Numbered from the stretch's first letter, positions 25,619 to 35,010 are shown. The stretch is 64,000 bases of DNA from Kutzneria viridogrisea (GCA_014138725.1 JACJID010000001.1:992001-1056000), one strand, 5' to 3'. The notes: generated by a model from the sequence alone, not told the origin. Translations and numbers: made by a program.

Positions 25619-26836
25619 ATGGACGACGACGCGAGTTCACCGGCTCTGCCCGAACTGGCCTCCCAACGAGACGGGTTCGGTCTCGACCCGGATGTTCGGC
25701 GGCGACGCGACTCCGGCGAGGTCTACCGGGTGCGGTCGCCGCTGGGGCATGAGGCCACCCTCTTCAGCCGCTATGACGACGTCCGGGCGGTGCACGGCGA
25801 TGCCGAACGGCTGCGGCTCGACGCGATCGGCCCCTCGCCCGGTTTAGCCGCCGAGGGCGTGGACGACGAGCAGATGAAGCGGCGCCGAGCAGGTCGGCTG
25901 CTGATGCTGGATCCACCCGAGCACACCCGCCTGCGGCGTCTGCTGACCGCGACGTTCACGGTCCGGCGGGCCAGGGCGCTGGCCCCGCGGATACAGACGA
26001 TCATCGACGAGCACCTCGACGCGATGGCGGCCGCCGGCCCGCCCGCCGATCTGGTTTCCGCGTTCGCGCTCCCGGTGCCTTCGCTGGTGATCTGCGAGCT
26101 GCTCGGGGTGCCGTTCGCCGACCGGGCCGAGTTCGGTGCGCGCAGCAACCGGTTCTTCGACACGACCATGACCCCTCGGGAACGGCTGCGGCTGGACGCC
26201 GAAGCCGACGCCTACATGCACACGCTGGTCGCGCGGCATAGGGAACGGCCGGGAGACGACCTGCTGAGCCTGTTGATCCGCGAGCACGGCTCGGGTGCGC
26301 TTTCCGACGAGGAGCTGGTCGGCCTGGCGGATCTGCTGCTGATCGCCGGCCACGAGACCACTGCGAACGTGATCTCACTCGGAACGCTCGCGTTGCTGCG
26401 CCACCCCGACCAGCTCGCGCTGGTGCGCGACGATCCGAGCGCGGTCGAGGACGCGGTCGAGGAGCTGCTGCGTTTCACCTCGGTCCTGCACGCCGGCTTC
26501 GTCCGGGTGGCTGTCGAGGACACCACGATCGGCGGGCATCCGGTGCGGCGTGGCGACCACGTGGTGACCTCGCTGCCCGCGGCGAACCGCGATCCGGCGC
26601 TGCTGGAGGACGGAGACGAACTCGACGTCACCCGCGGCCGCTGCCCACATGTCGCCTTCGGCCACGGTATCCACCACTGTCTCGGCGCGACCCTGGCTCG
26701 CCTCGAACTACAGCTGGCGCTTCCGGCGTTGCTGAAGCGGTTCCCCGGGTTGTGCCTCGCCGACCCCGCAGCCACACCCGCCTTCAAGCAGCGCGCGCTG
26801 ATCTACGGTCTGCGGTCCCTGCCCGTAGCCTGGTGA
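25619..26836 (+). CDS. Cytochrome P450 monooxygenase
   Basis: 405 residues, typical for a bacterial class I P450. I-helix AGHETT near 243, ExxR in VEELLRF near 280, heme loop FGHGIHHCLG with ligand Cys354. ATG 25619 has gagagg upstream. It is followed closely by a hotdog thioesterase gene, with which it likely forms a two-gene operon. Needs ferredoxin and reductase from elsewhere. The substrate is unknown; it could tailor the product of the nearby cluster or be independent. Confidence 0.92.
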   Translation: MDDDASSPALPELASQRDGFGLDPDVRRRRDSGEVYRVRSPLGHEATLFSRYDDVRAVHGDAERLRLDAIGPSPGLAAEGVDDEQMKRRRAGRLLMLDPPEHTRLRRLLTATFTVRRARALAPRIQTIIDEHLDAMAAAGPPADLVSAFALPVPSLVICELLGVPFADRAEFGARSNRFFDTTMTPRERLRLDAEADAYMHTLVARHRERPGDDLLSLLIREHGSGALSDEELVGLADLLLIAGHETTANVISLGTLALLRHPDQLALVRDDPSAVEDAVEELLRFTSVLHAGFVRVAVEDTTIGGHPVRRGDHVVTSLPAANRDPALLEDGDELDVTRGRCPHVAFGHGIHHCLGATLARLELQLALPALLKRFPGLCLADPAATPAFKQRALIYGLRSLPVAW

Positions 26837-26856
26837 CCATCCCGAAAGGAACAACG

Positions 26857-27750
26857 TTGACCATCGACGAGCAGTCCGCCGCCGCGCCCCTGGCCGAGGC
26901 CGACTTTCCCCACCACCAGCAGGTGGTGCAACGGTTCGGCGACCTCGCACCGGACGGCACGACGAGCACAGTGGCGTTGTCGCGCCTGTTCGAGCATCCC
27001 CGGGTCGGCCTGCGCTTCTCGCGCTTCGACAAGCTCGCGGCCGACGGCGGGTTCGGGCCGTTCCACATCCTGTTTGTCGGCCAGTGTGTCGAACGGCACA
27101 CGGCGTTCGGCAAGTTCGGCGGGACCATCCGGATCGGCACCGGTATCCAGGCGGTTGGGCGGTCCTCGTACACCTACGGTCAGGGCATGTTCGTCGACGG
27201 GAACCTCGTCGCCACGGCCGACGCCACCATCGTGTTCGCCGACAAGTCCGGGCCGATCACCTTGCCGGACGAGCTGCTCGCCGACCTCGAGGAGCTGCGA
27301 CTGGCGGAAACAGGTGTAGCGGTCGCGTCGAAACCCGATCCGCGCCGCCGCGAGCGGCAGTACTACCCGGCCGCTGCCACCATCCACGCTCGCGTCGGGG
27401 ACGTCGATCTCAACCGGCACGTCAACTACATCGCCCAGCTGGGCTGGTACGACGAGGCGATCGCGTCTCATGCACACGGCCTGCTGGGAGATGGCTCCAC
27501 CAGGAAGCTTCCCCGGTTCGTCCCCTGGCGCTACCGGGTGAACTACCTCGGCGAGGTCCTTTACCCCGGCACCTACGACATCGGGATCGCCGTCAGCGGG
27601 CACGACGAGCACACCGTGCACTATGAACTGGGACTGTTCGACAGCGGCCAGTGTCTGGGGACAGCGGATGCGGCCGCACCGCGCGGTACGCTCCCCGGCG
27701 CCGCGCTTGCGGACGCAGCGCCGCGCACGAGGGGCGAAGTCACCGAGTGA
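26857..27750 (+). CDS. Acyl-ACP thioesterase-like double-hotdog protein
   Basis: About 297 residues with two hotdog modules. The second carries ARVGDVDLNRHVNYIAQLGW (around residue 172), the hallmark of 4-hydroxybenzoyl-CoA/acyl-ACP thioesterases. The first half (FHILFVGQCVERHTAFGK) is more divergent. TTG 26857 is preferred because aaagga at 26845-26850 is six bases upstream; GTG 26833, overlapping the P450 stop, is the alternative. Probably hydrolyses an acyl thioester made nearby. Confidence 0.75.
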   Translation: MTIDEQSAAAPLAEADFPHHQQVVQRFGDLAPDGTTSTVALSRLFEHPRVGLRFSRFDKLAADGGFGPFHILFVGQCVERHTAFGKFGGTIRIGTGIQAVGRSSYTYGQGMFVDGNLVATADATIVFADKSGPITLPDELLADLEELRLAETGVAVASKPDPRRRERQYYPAAATIHARVGDVDLNRHVNYIAQLGWYDEAIASHAHGLLGDGSTRKLPRFVPWRYRVNYLGEVLYPGTYDIGIAVSGHDEHTVHYELGLFDSGQCLGTADAAAPRGTLPGAALADAAPRTRGEVTE

Positions 27751-27774
27751 GGACGTCGTATCGGGCGGCCCCTG

Positions 27775-27893
27775 TCAGGCCGATCGGATCAGCTCAGCCG
27801 CCCGCCCGGCGATCATGATCGGCGGTGCAGGCGCCGACGCCACGGCCCGGTAGCGGTGGCGGCCGCCGTTGTTGTCGACCTCGCGTTTGATCG
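27775..27893 (-). pseudogene. Possible 3' end of an oxidoreductase gene cut by the IS
   Basis: On the minus strand an open frame comes out of the insertion-sequence edge at 27893 and ends with TGA at 27775-27777. Its last residues, PPIMIAGRAAELIRSA, resemble the C-terminus of GMC-type alcohol or choline dehydrogenases. Only about 39 codons remain, so the call is weak. Confidence 0.3.
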
Positions 27894-28982
27894 TGTGGGG
27901 TTCCAAACATCGGTCACCGGCGCTGACCAGTAGTTTTACGCGGCCCGTTCGTACTCGTTGATCAAGCCTCCGAGAAGCCGCTGGCGCTTGATCCGCTGGG
28001 AGTTGAGGTCTGCCGCTGGCTCAGGACCAGCATGCGGTCGGTGAGCTCGGATCTAGCGGTGAGTACGAACCGTTCGGCGTAGCCGTTCGCCCGTGGGCAG
28101 CATGGAGGAATCCTTACCGTCTCAATGCCCACGTCAGCCAGGACGGCGTCGAATGAGGCCGCGAACTGGCCAGCCCGGTCGCGGATGAGAAACCTGAACT
28201 CGTCGACTCGGTCACCGAGGTCCATCACGAGGTTGCGGATCTGCTGGGTGGTCCACCCGCCGCCCGGATTGGTGGTCGTGCCGAGGATGTGGGCGTAGCG
28301 GCTGCCGACCTCCAGCACGAAGAACACGGAGATCCGCTGGAGGGTGAGCGCGCAGTCGACATGGAAGAAGTCGCATGCCAGCATCGTCGAGGCCTGCGTG
28401 CGCAGGAACTGCCGCCGGGTCGTGTCGGTGTGCCGGCTCGGCGCTGGAGGTATGCGCGCCCGCTTCAGGATCCGCCGGATCGTCGAGGCACCGACCTGGT
28501 GTCCAAGCTTGAGCAGCTCCCCTTGAATCCTCTTGTAGCCCCAGCTGTGGTTTTCTGTGGCCATCCGTTCGATCAGCCCGGCGATCGCCTCGTTGACGGG
28601 CGGACGCCCGTGCCGGTGTGGATAGGTCCACTTCGCGGCTATCAGTCGATGGTGCCGGCGCAGGATCGTGCTCGGGGTAACCAGCCGGTGCAGCCGGAGC
28701 CCCTTGAGTAGCAGGCGGACCAGCGCTGCGAACACAGCCCGGTCGGCCCAGTCCAGGCGAGGTTTCGGGTTGCCTCTGCGCAGCACGGTGACCTCGTGGC
28801 GGAGCACGAGCAACTCGGCGTCCTTGGACGCCGACGTGCGGCCCAGCAATACCAGCAGGCCCACCAGCCGGAGGAAGATCAGGTAGAGCAGACGCAGCGA
28901 CATGGCTGGCGATCATGCCGTGTCCGTTGACCGTGCCTGTCGTCGCAGGTTAGATGCGTGGGCCCACTTCTGGAACCCCACA
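27894..28982 (-). mobile_element. Insertion sequence copy 1, internally deleted
   Basis: Ends are tgtggggttccaaacat at 27894 and its inverted partner ending in ctggaaccccaca at 28982, matching the ends of the second copy at 45613-46800. The element is 1089 bp against 1188 bp in copy 2; the missing length lies at the 3' end of the transposase gene. It has cut into an N-hydroxylating monooxygenase gene on its right side. No clear target duplication was seen. Confidence 0.8.
27936..28903 (-). pseudogene. DDE (rve) transposase of IS copy 1, 3' deletion and frameshift
   Basis: The transposase starts at 28903 (MSLRLLYLIFLRL) and retains the integrase core: CDFFHVD, FLIRDRAGQF and NGYAERF supply D, D and E. 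After LTDRMLV about 40 residues present in copy 2 are missing, and the frame shifts so that the visible frame ends at 27962. The original end is still readable in another frame (RIKRQRLLGGLINEYERAA) with its TAA at 27936-27938. Probably inactive. Confidence 0.8.
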
Positions 28983-29188
28983 GGCTTCAGGTGCAACGGG
29001 ACTACCGCGTCGTCACGGTCCCGGAGATGCGGTGCGGCATCTACCTCCAGGGCGGCACCGAGCACACCCACGGGCTGACGTCGTCGCTGCTGTCGAACAT
29101 CGTGATCCGCACCGGCGAGATCACCGACTCGATCATCACGCGGCGCGCGGAGCTGAACGTCGGCGAACGCAGGACCGTGAACGGATGA
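28983..29188 (+). pseudogene. C-terminal remnant of an amino-acid N-hydroxylating monooxygenase
   Basis: Starting right after the IS edge, the frame encodes about 65 residues including CGIYLQGGTEHTHGLTSSLL and NIVIRTGEITDSI, characteristic of the C-terminus of lysine/ornithine N-monooxygenases (SidA/KtzI type). The FAD and NADPH domains are gone, replaced by the IS. A short ATG frame (29185-29247) overlaps its stop and may be the stub of a former downstream gene. Confidence 0.7.
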
Positions 29189-29227
29189 CGGGCGCCGAGG
29201 TGACGCCCGGCCGCCTCGCTGAAGTCC

Positions 29228-29872
29228 TTACGGCAGTTGGGTCATGAGAGCGGCGGTCTGCGCGTGCCTCCCGCAGCCGCGCTCGGAGAACGACGTCACC
29301 ACGCGCTTACGGACCTCGGGCTTCTGCTCCTGGCTGAGCTTGAACATCCCATCGGCTCGTGTCACCCGGATCCGGAACGCGCCCACAGCCGGCACGATCT
29401 TGCGGAAGTAGCCGAGGGACTCGGTCATGTCCCAGCTGTCGCCGAAGAACTTCTCGAAAACCTTGACGGTCGCCTGCACGACCTCCAGTGTCTCTTCGAT
29501 CGACTCGATCTTCTCCACGACGCCGTGCGCGTGCACTGACGTGAAGTTCCACGTCGGTGCGGCCGGACTGATCTCGTAGACGGTCGGGGACACGTAGGCG
29601 TGCGGGCCGGTGAAGGTCAGCAGGACGGTGGCGCCGTTCTCCAACGCCGTCCACTGTGGATTGGCCCGGTTCATGTGGCCCAGCAACGGCCAGCCGGCCA
29701 GCTTCTCGGCGGGCGGACCGTCCCAGGCGGGATCGGTGATCACGGGCAGGTGGGTGGCGAAAGGCCCGTCGGCCGGATTCCCGTTGCTGGCCAGCAGCGC
29801 CAGGGGGTTCTGCCGCATCAGGTCGACCATCCAGGAGACGTCCGGTTCCCGGTAGTGGCTGGGGACGAACAT
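29228..29872 (-). CDS. PaiB-like FMN-binding protein
   Basis: 214 residues from ATG 29872. MFVPSHYREPD at the start, then LASNGNPADGPFATHLPV, GHMNRANPQW and VSPTVYEISPAAPTWNF, which define the PaiB family (FMN-binding split barrel). Family members are annotated as negative regulators or FMN proteins; activity is largely unproven. It lies just downstream of the broken aromatic monooxygenase on the same strand (16 bases apart), suggesting a former operon. Confidence 0.85.
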   Translation of the reverse strand: MFVPSHYREPDVSWMVDLMRQNPLALLASNGNPADGPFATHLPVITDPAWDGPPAEKLAGWPLLGHMNRANPQWTALENGATVLLTFTGPHAYVSPTVYEISPAAPTWNFTSVHAHGVVEKIESIEETLEVVQATVKVFEKFFGDSWDMTESLGYFRKIVPAVGAFRIRVTRADGMFKLSQEQKPEVRKRVVTSFSERGCGRHAQTAALMTQLP

Positions 29873-29888
29873 GGAGCGTGCACCCCTT

Positions 29889-31402
29889 TCACGGTGTGAC
29901 GGTCTTGGCGGGGCCGAACCAGGTGGACAGCGCGGTCCGCAGAGCCGGGACGTCCGGTGGGACGTCGGCGTCGGCCACCCAGGCGACATGACCGTCGGGC
30001 CGGATGAGCAGCGCTGCGGGCGCGTCGACCTCGCCGACGACGGGGACGGGCCAGTAGTCGTGCTCACTGCGTGCCTCGACGACGTCGACGCGATCCGTCC
30101 ACCCCGCCGCCGTCACCTCGGTGTTGCCGCTCAGGTTGAGCAGGACCGGGCGAGCGGCGTGCAGGAGCTCGTGGACGCGGGTGGCGCCGTGCGCGGTCTT
30201 CAGCGTGGCGTCGGGTACCCGGCGACCGGCCAGTGGGTGGTCGCCCGCGGGGTACCGCACGTCCAGGCCGGTGATCATCTCCCGCAGGTGCCGGTTGACG
30301 TCGTCGAACACCATGAGCGAGCCGAACACTTCGCGCAGTGCGTCCATCTCGGCGCCGGGCCTGGCCAGTGCCGACTGCGCGCGGGTGTTGTGCAGCACGC
30401 GTTCCGCGACGGGATGGCGTTCGGTGTGGTAGCTGTCGAGCAGCGCGTCCGGCGCATCGCCGCGGCGAGCTTCCAGTCGAGGTTGACGGCGTCCTGCACG
30501 CCGATGTTCAACCCCTGCCCGCCCGCTGGGTAGTGGATGTGCGCCGCGTCGCCCGCGAGCAGCACCCGTCCGTCGCGGTACCTGTCCGCCTGCCGCGCCG
30601 CATCCCCGAACCTGGAGATCCACTTTGGACTGTGCATGCCGTAGTCGGTTCCCGCGAGCCGGATCAGCGCCTCCCGCAGCATGGCGAACGTCGTGGGTTC
30701 GTCACGGCCGGGAATGTGGTCGTACTCGGAGGTGATCATCCGGAACCAGCCGGGTTCCAGCGAGATGGCGGAGAAGTGGCCGGTCGGGCACCGCCGCATG
30801 AAGATGAAGTCCTCGGGCAGGTCGGGCAGCCGGACGTCTCCGAGCAGAGCGGTCATCGTCGCCGGGGTGCCGGGAAAGCCGATTCCCGCGAGCTTGCGCA
30901 CCGCGCTGCGCCCACCGTCGCGCCCGACGAGGTACCGGGCGTTCAGCGTCGTTCCCGTGGCCAGGCCGACCTCCACGCCGTTCTCGTCCTGGCGCAGGCC
31001 GGTCACCTCGGACGACCAGCGCACCTCCACGCCGAGCTCGGCCGCCCACCGTTCCAGCAGCCGTTCGATGACGGACTGCAGGAGCATCAGCGGGTGCGGG
31101 TGGCGGGACTCGAGTCCGTCGAAGTCCAGCCACAGCCCGGAGAAGTGGCCCACCGGCGTCGGATCGCCCGCATCGAGGAAGCGGTCGAGCACACCGTGCT
31201 GGTCCAGCACCTCCAAGGTACGGGAATGTATTCCACCCGCCCGCGACTCACCCGTTCGCTCGGGCAGCGCGTCGACCACGGTCACGCCGACGTTCGCCAG
31301 ACGGAGTTCGCAGGCGAGCATCAGGCCGGTCGGCCCGCCGCCCGCGAGCACCACGTCCGTGTTCAAATCTTTGTCCCCCAAGGTGTTTCGCCCCCAGTCC
31401 AC
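29889..31402 (-). pseudogene. Class A flavin monooxygenase (rifampin/polyketide hydroxylase type), frameshifted
   Basis: The upstream frame (to 31402) has FAD motif GGGPTGLMLACELRLANVG, the DG motif in VGRDGGRSAVRK and the second FAD motif GRVLLAGDAAHIHYPAGGQG. The protein then leaves frame near 30455-30468, after NLDWKLAAA. The remaining C-terminal domain is in another frame (DALLDSYHTERHPVAERVL to the stop at 29889). A small deletion explains it. If read through, the protein would be about 500 residues, normal for rifampin monooxygenase-like enzymes that hydroxylate aromatic polyketides. Confidence 0.8.
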
Positions 31403-31602
31403 TGCGTAGACGACGTACTTGAATCACCCCTCACGGTCTTCGAAGCCGATTGGCCGGTCAATACAGCGCCCTGTCCCTGCGGGCAAGCCGTCGCCGAGCC
31501 TTGCTTGTCCCGCTGGCGGGTCCGGGCGGGTCCGGCCGCGCGACCTCGGCCACATGTCCGTCCAAACGACCTTGCGCCGGGAGTGGTACTCAGTGCTACT
31601 GT

Positions 31603-31612
31603 GTACCGGTAC
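31603..31612. promoter_or_regulatory. Candidate PadR operator palindrome
   Basis: gtaccggtac is a perfect 10-base palindrome about 30 bases upstream of the PadR start. ggtactcag occurs twice (31585 and 31608). PadR proteins often bind such symmetric sites in their own promoters; the assignment is by position only. Confidence 0.35.
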
Positions 31613-31642
31613 TCAGCAACACCAGGTAGCTCGGAGGCGTCC

Positions 31643-31984
31643 TTGGGCAGGCAAGCGACGGAAATGCTCAAGGGCACGCTCGAGGGCATCGTCCTCGCGA
31701 TTCTCGCCGGCCGGTCCGCGTACGGGTACGAGATCACGGCGTGGCTTCGGGACAGGGGGTTCACCGAGATCGCGGAGGGAACGATCTACGCGCTGTTGGT
31801 CCGGATCGAGCAGCGCGGCCTCGTGGACGTGGAGAAGGTTCCTTCAGAGAAGGGGCCTCCGCGCAAGGTGTACTCCTTGAACGACGAGGGGCGGGAGTAT
31901 CTCGAAGAGTTCTGGAAGACCTGGAGTTTCCTCAGCGAACAGCTCGAACAGCTCCGGGAAGGGGGGAACGGCAGTGGGCACTGA
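31643..31984 (+). CDS. PadR-family transcriptional regulator
   Basis: 113 residues from TTG 31643 (LGRQATEMLKGTLEG; cggagg upstream). ILAGRSAYGYEITAWL and GFTEIAEGTIYALLVRIEQ form the PadR winged helix; EKGPPRKVYSLNDEGREYL is the wing and dimer helix. It opens a block with DUF1048 and ABC genes and overlaps the DUF1048 gene by 11 bases, the usual arrangement in which PadR represses a transporter operon until a ligand binds. Confidence 0.88.
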   Translation: MGRQATEMLKGTLEGIVLAILAGRSAYGYEITAWLRDRGFTEIAEGTIYALLVRIEQRGLVDVEKVPSEKGPPRKVYSLNDEGREYLEEFWKTWSFLSEQLEQLREGGNGSGH

Positions 31985-32366
31985 GCCGGGCGAGCAGAAG
32001 AACCGCTACCTGCGGTATCTGGAGGTCGTGACCGGATCGTTCGAGGAGAAACGGCGCTACCGGCAGTGCAAGGAGCGGATCGAACGGCTCCCTCACGACT
32101 ACCGCACGGCGGTCGAGGCGCTGCAGCGGTACATGCAGCACTTTGGCCCTGACCAGTCGGAGAGCCTGGTGACGATGCTGGAGGACCTGACAGACCTGTT
32201 CGAGCAGAGCACGGCCGACGGAATCCCGTTGCGCGAGGTCGTCGGCGAGGACCCGGTGGAGTTCGCGGAGACGTTCCTGCGCAACTACCCCGGCGGCTCG
32301 TGGATCCGCAGGGAGCGGGACCGGCTGACCAAGGCGATCGACCGCGTGACGGGAGGCATGCAGTGA
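31974..32366 (+). CDS. DUF1048 family protein
   Basis: 130 residues from GTG 31974, helical and charged. YLEVVTGSFEEKRRYRQCKER and LPHDYRTAVEALQRYM are typical of DUF1048 proteins, which sit between PadR regulators and ABC transporters in many actinomycetes. Function unknown. Stop TGA 32364-32366 overlaps the GTG (32363) of the following ABC frame. Confidence 0.8.
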   Translation: MGTEPGEQKNRYLRYLEVVTGSFEEKRRYRQCKERIERLPHDYRTAVEALQRYMQHFGPDQSESLVTMLEDLTDLFEQSTADGIPLREVVGEDPVEFAETFLRNYPGGSWIRRERDRLTKAIDRVTGGMQ

Positions 32367-33199
32367 CCGACCAGAGGACGGAAACCTGGATGGCAGTCGA
32401 CTAGAACCAGGAGTTCGCGATCCGCGTCGCGGGCCTGGAGAAGTCCTTCAAGGATCTGCACGTGCTGCGCGGGGTGGACTTCGAGGTGGCGCGAGGCAGC
32501 ATCTTCGCGCTGCTCGGCTCCAACGGAGCTGGCAAGACCACGGTCGTGCGGATCCTGTCCACGTTGCTCAAGGCCGACGCGGGATCGGTCGACGTCAACG
32601 GCTTCGACGTCGCCACGCAGTCTGCGGGCGTGCGGGAGTCCATCAGTCTCACCGGGCAGTTCGCCGCGGTGGACGAGATCCTCACGGGGCGGGAGAACCT
32701 CGTGCTCGTCGCCCGCCTGCGGAACCTGAAGGATCCGGGCCGGATCGCGGACGGACTGCTCGAGCGGTTCTCCCTGACCGACGCGGCGAACCGGCGGGTG
32801 TCGGAGTACTCCGGTGGCATGCGCCGCCGCCTCGACATCGCGATGAGCCTGTCCGGCAACCCGCCGGTGATCTTCCTCGATGAACCGACGACGGGCCTCG
32901 ACCCGCAGTCGCGCCTCGAGGTGTGGCAGGCGGTCAAGGAACTCGCGGGACGCGGCACCATGGTGCTGCTCACGACGCAGTACCTGGACGAGGCGGAACA
33001 GCTCGCCGACCGGATCGCGATCCTCCACAAAGGAACGATCATCGTCAACGGCACGCTCGCCGAGCCGCAGCAGCTGCTGCCGCCCGCCAAGGTCGAGTAC
33101 GTGGAGAAGAAGCCGACACTGGAGAACGTCTTCCTCGCGCTCGTCAGCGAAGACGGTGGCGGGCGTTCCGCGGAACCCACGAGTCAGGAAAGCAGATGA
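32363..33199 (+). pseudogene. ABC transporter ATPase with an amber codon near the start
   Basis: The natural start is GTG 32363, coupled to the DUF1048 stop, but TAG at 32402-32404 interrupts after 13 codons. Downstream the same frame runs on: FAIRVAGLEKSFKDLHVLRG, Walker A GSNGAGKTT, signature YSGGMRRRLDIA, Walker B VIFLDEPTTGLDPQ, and an H-loop region with Gln (TTQYLDEAEQ). The only ordinary start after the TAG is GTG 32462, which would lose the first strand and the A-loop aromatic. It pairs with the permease at 33196. It is either broken, poorly started or mis-sequenced; otherwise it is a drug-exporter ATPase (DrrA-like). Confidence 0.7.
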
Positions 33200-33957
33200 T
33201 CACTAGATTCCTGGGTGACACCACCATCCTTCTGGGACGGTCGCTGCGGCACATCGTGCGCAGCGTCGACACGATCATCACGACCGCGGTGATGCCAGTC
33301 GCGATGATGCTCCTGTTCGTCTACGTGTTCGGTGGCGCCATCGACACCGGCTCCGACTCGTACGTGAACTACCTGTTGCCCGGCATCCTGCTCATCACCG
33401 TCGCGTCCGGGATCGCCTACACCGCGGTCCGACTCTTCACGGACATGAAGAGCGGTATCTTCGAACGCTTCCAGTCCATGCCGATCGTGCGCTCGTCGGT
33501 GCTGTGGGCGCACGTGCTCACCTCCCTGGTCGCCAACCTGATCTCGCTCGTCGTCATGCTAGCGGTCGCCCTGCTGATCGGGTTCCGTTCGGGGGCAGGG
33601 GTTCTGGCGTGGCTCGCGATCGCCGGAGTGCTGTTCCTCTTCACGCTGGCGCTCACGTGGATTGCCGTCATCCCCGGTCTGTCCGCCAAGTCCGCGGAGG
33701 GCGCGAGCGCGTTCTCCTACCCGCTCATCTTCCTGCCGTTCCTCAGCACCGCCTTCGTCCCCACCGCCACGATGCCCGGCCCGGTCCGCGTGTTCGCCGA
33801 GAACCAGCCGGTCACGCCGATCGTGAGCGCCATCCGCGCGCTGATGACCGAACAGCCGGTGGGCAACGACATCTGGATCGCTCTAGGCTGGTGCGTCGGC
33901 GTTCTCGTCGTCGCGTACTTCCTCGCCATCTCCGCATACCGCCGCAAGATCTCCTAG
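33196..33957 (+). CDS. ABC-2 type transporter permease
   Basis: 253 residues with six hydrophobic segments (first TTAVMPVAMMLLFVYVFGG; last LGWCVGVLVVAYFLAISAY). It has the DrrB-like ABC-2 arrangement with FERFQSMPI in the cytoplasmic loop. ATG 33196 overlaps the ATPase stop, so they are coupled and probably form one exporter with the ATPase above. Confidence 0.85.
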   Translation: MITRFLGDTTILLGRSLRHIVRSVDTIITTAVMPVAMMLLFVYVFGGAIDTGSDSYVNYLLPGILLITVASGIAYTAVRLFTDMKSGIFERFQSMPIVRSSVLWAHVLTSLVANLISLVVMLAVALLIGFRSGAGVLAWLAIAGVLFLFTLALTWIAVIPGLSAKSAEGASAFSYPLIFLPFLSTAFVPTATMPGPVRVFAENQPVTPIVSAIRALMTEQPVGNDIWIALGWCVGVLVVAYFLAISAYRRKIS

Positions 33958-34089
33958 TTCCACGGCGCTAGCGCACATCAGATCGCCGCAGGCTTCCGCT
34001 TTCACACCGGGGCAGTCACCCGGTCTCCGCAGGCACCGCCGCGCAGACCGGGCACCCCGGGACACACACGCACAAGAGGGGAATTTGTC

Positions 34090-34926
34090 ATGCCTACTTT
34101 CGCCACGCCCGAGCCCATCACGGTGAAGCTCGCCACCGCCGGAGTGCAGGTGCGGATCGCCACGACAGAGCGCCCGGACACCGTGGTGACGGTCCAGCCC
34201 ATCAACAGCGCGATCGAGTCGGATGTGAAGGTCGCCGAGCGCACCAAGGTCGACTTCTCCAACGGCACGCTGTCGATCGAGACCTCGAAGTCGGGGGAGA
34301 GGACGGGATCGGCCGCCATCGCGGTCGAACTGCCGGTCGGGTCCAGGTTGCTGATCAACACGGTGTGGACGGACGTGCACGCCAACGGCCGGTTCGGCGA
34401 CTGCGAGCTGCACGTGGCGTCGGGCGGGAAGTTCCAGCTCGACCACGTCGGCTCCCTGAAGGCGAGCCTCACGGCCGGTGACGTCATCGTCGGGCGCGTC
34501 GCGGGCACCGCGGTCATCGAGAACAGCTCGGCAGCGCTGTGGCTCGGCGAGATCGAGGGCGCCGTCCGCTACCGGGCGTCGAGCGGCACGATCCGGATCG
34601 GCCACGCGTTGGCGGCCGTCGACCTGAGCACCTCCAGCGGCGGCATCGAGGTGGACCGCGCCGACGGAGACGTCGTCGCCAAGGCCGCCAACTGTCCTAT
34701 TCGGATCGGCAGGCTGACGCGGGGCACGGCGGAGCTCGAGAACAGCTCCGGCGGCATCGAGGTCGGTGTCAGCGAGTACACCTCCGCCGTCGTGGACGCG
34801 GAGAGCACGAAGGGCACTGTTCGCAACTCTTTGCCCGTGCAGGATGCGGGCCAGTCCGGTGACAGCGTCAAGATCCACGCCCGCAACCGCCACGGCGACA
34901 TCGTCCTGCGGCGCGCGCTCGACTGA
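34090..34926 (+). CDS. DUF4097-type beta-strand repeat protein
   Basis: 278 residues without signal peptide or membrane segments. The middle is made of short repeating beta units (IENSSAALWLG, YRASSGTIRIG, LSTSSGGIEV, LENSSGGIEVG), typical of DUF4097/adhesin-like repeat proteins that form a parallel beta solenoid. Function unknown. aagaggggaa precedes ATG 34090. It lies between two ABC transporter gene sets; such proteins often accompany PadR/ABC blocks. Confidence 0.75.
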   Translation: MPTFATPEPITVKLATAGVQVRIATTERPDTVVTVQPINSAIESDVKVAERTKVDFSNGTLSIETSKSGERTGSAAIAVELPVGSRLLINTVWTDVHANGRFGDCELHVASGGKFQLDHVGSLKASLTAGDVIVGRVAGTAVIENSSAALWLGEIEGAVRYRASSGTIRIGHALAAVDLSTSSGGIEVDRADGDVVAKAANCPIRIGRLTRGTAELENSSGGIEVGVSEYTSAVVDAESTKGTVRNSLPVQDAGQSGDSVKIHARNRHGDIVLRRALD

Positions 34927-34949
34927 CCGTCAACGCCGAAACTCCGCCG

Positions 34950-35010
34950 CAAGACGGTGCCCTCGGCGATGTCGGTGAATCCCTGGCCCAGAGCCACGCG
35001 GCGATTCCGG
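34950..35010 (-). pseudogene. PadR gene scrap
   Basis: On the minus strand about 20 codons read GQGFTDIAEGTV, nearly the same as the PadR recognition segment GFTEIAEGTI at 31643-31984. A neighbouring frame before it reads GIAAWL, matching the preceding PadR helix with one frameshift. Nothing recognisable follows. A relic of a second PadR gene in opposite orientation. Confidence 0.45.
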
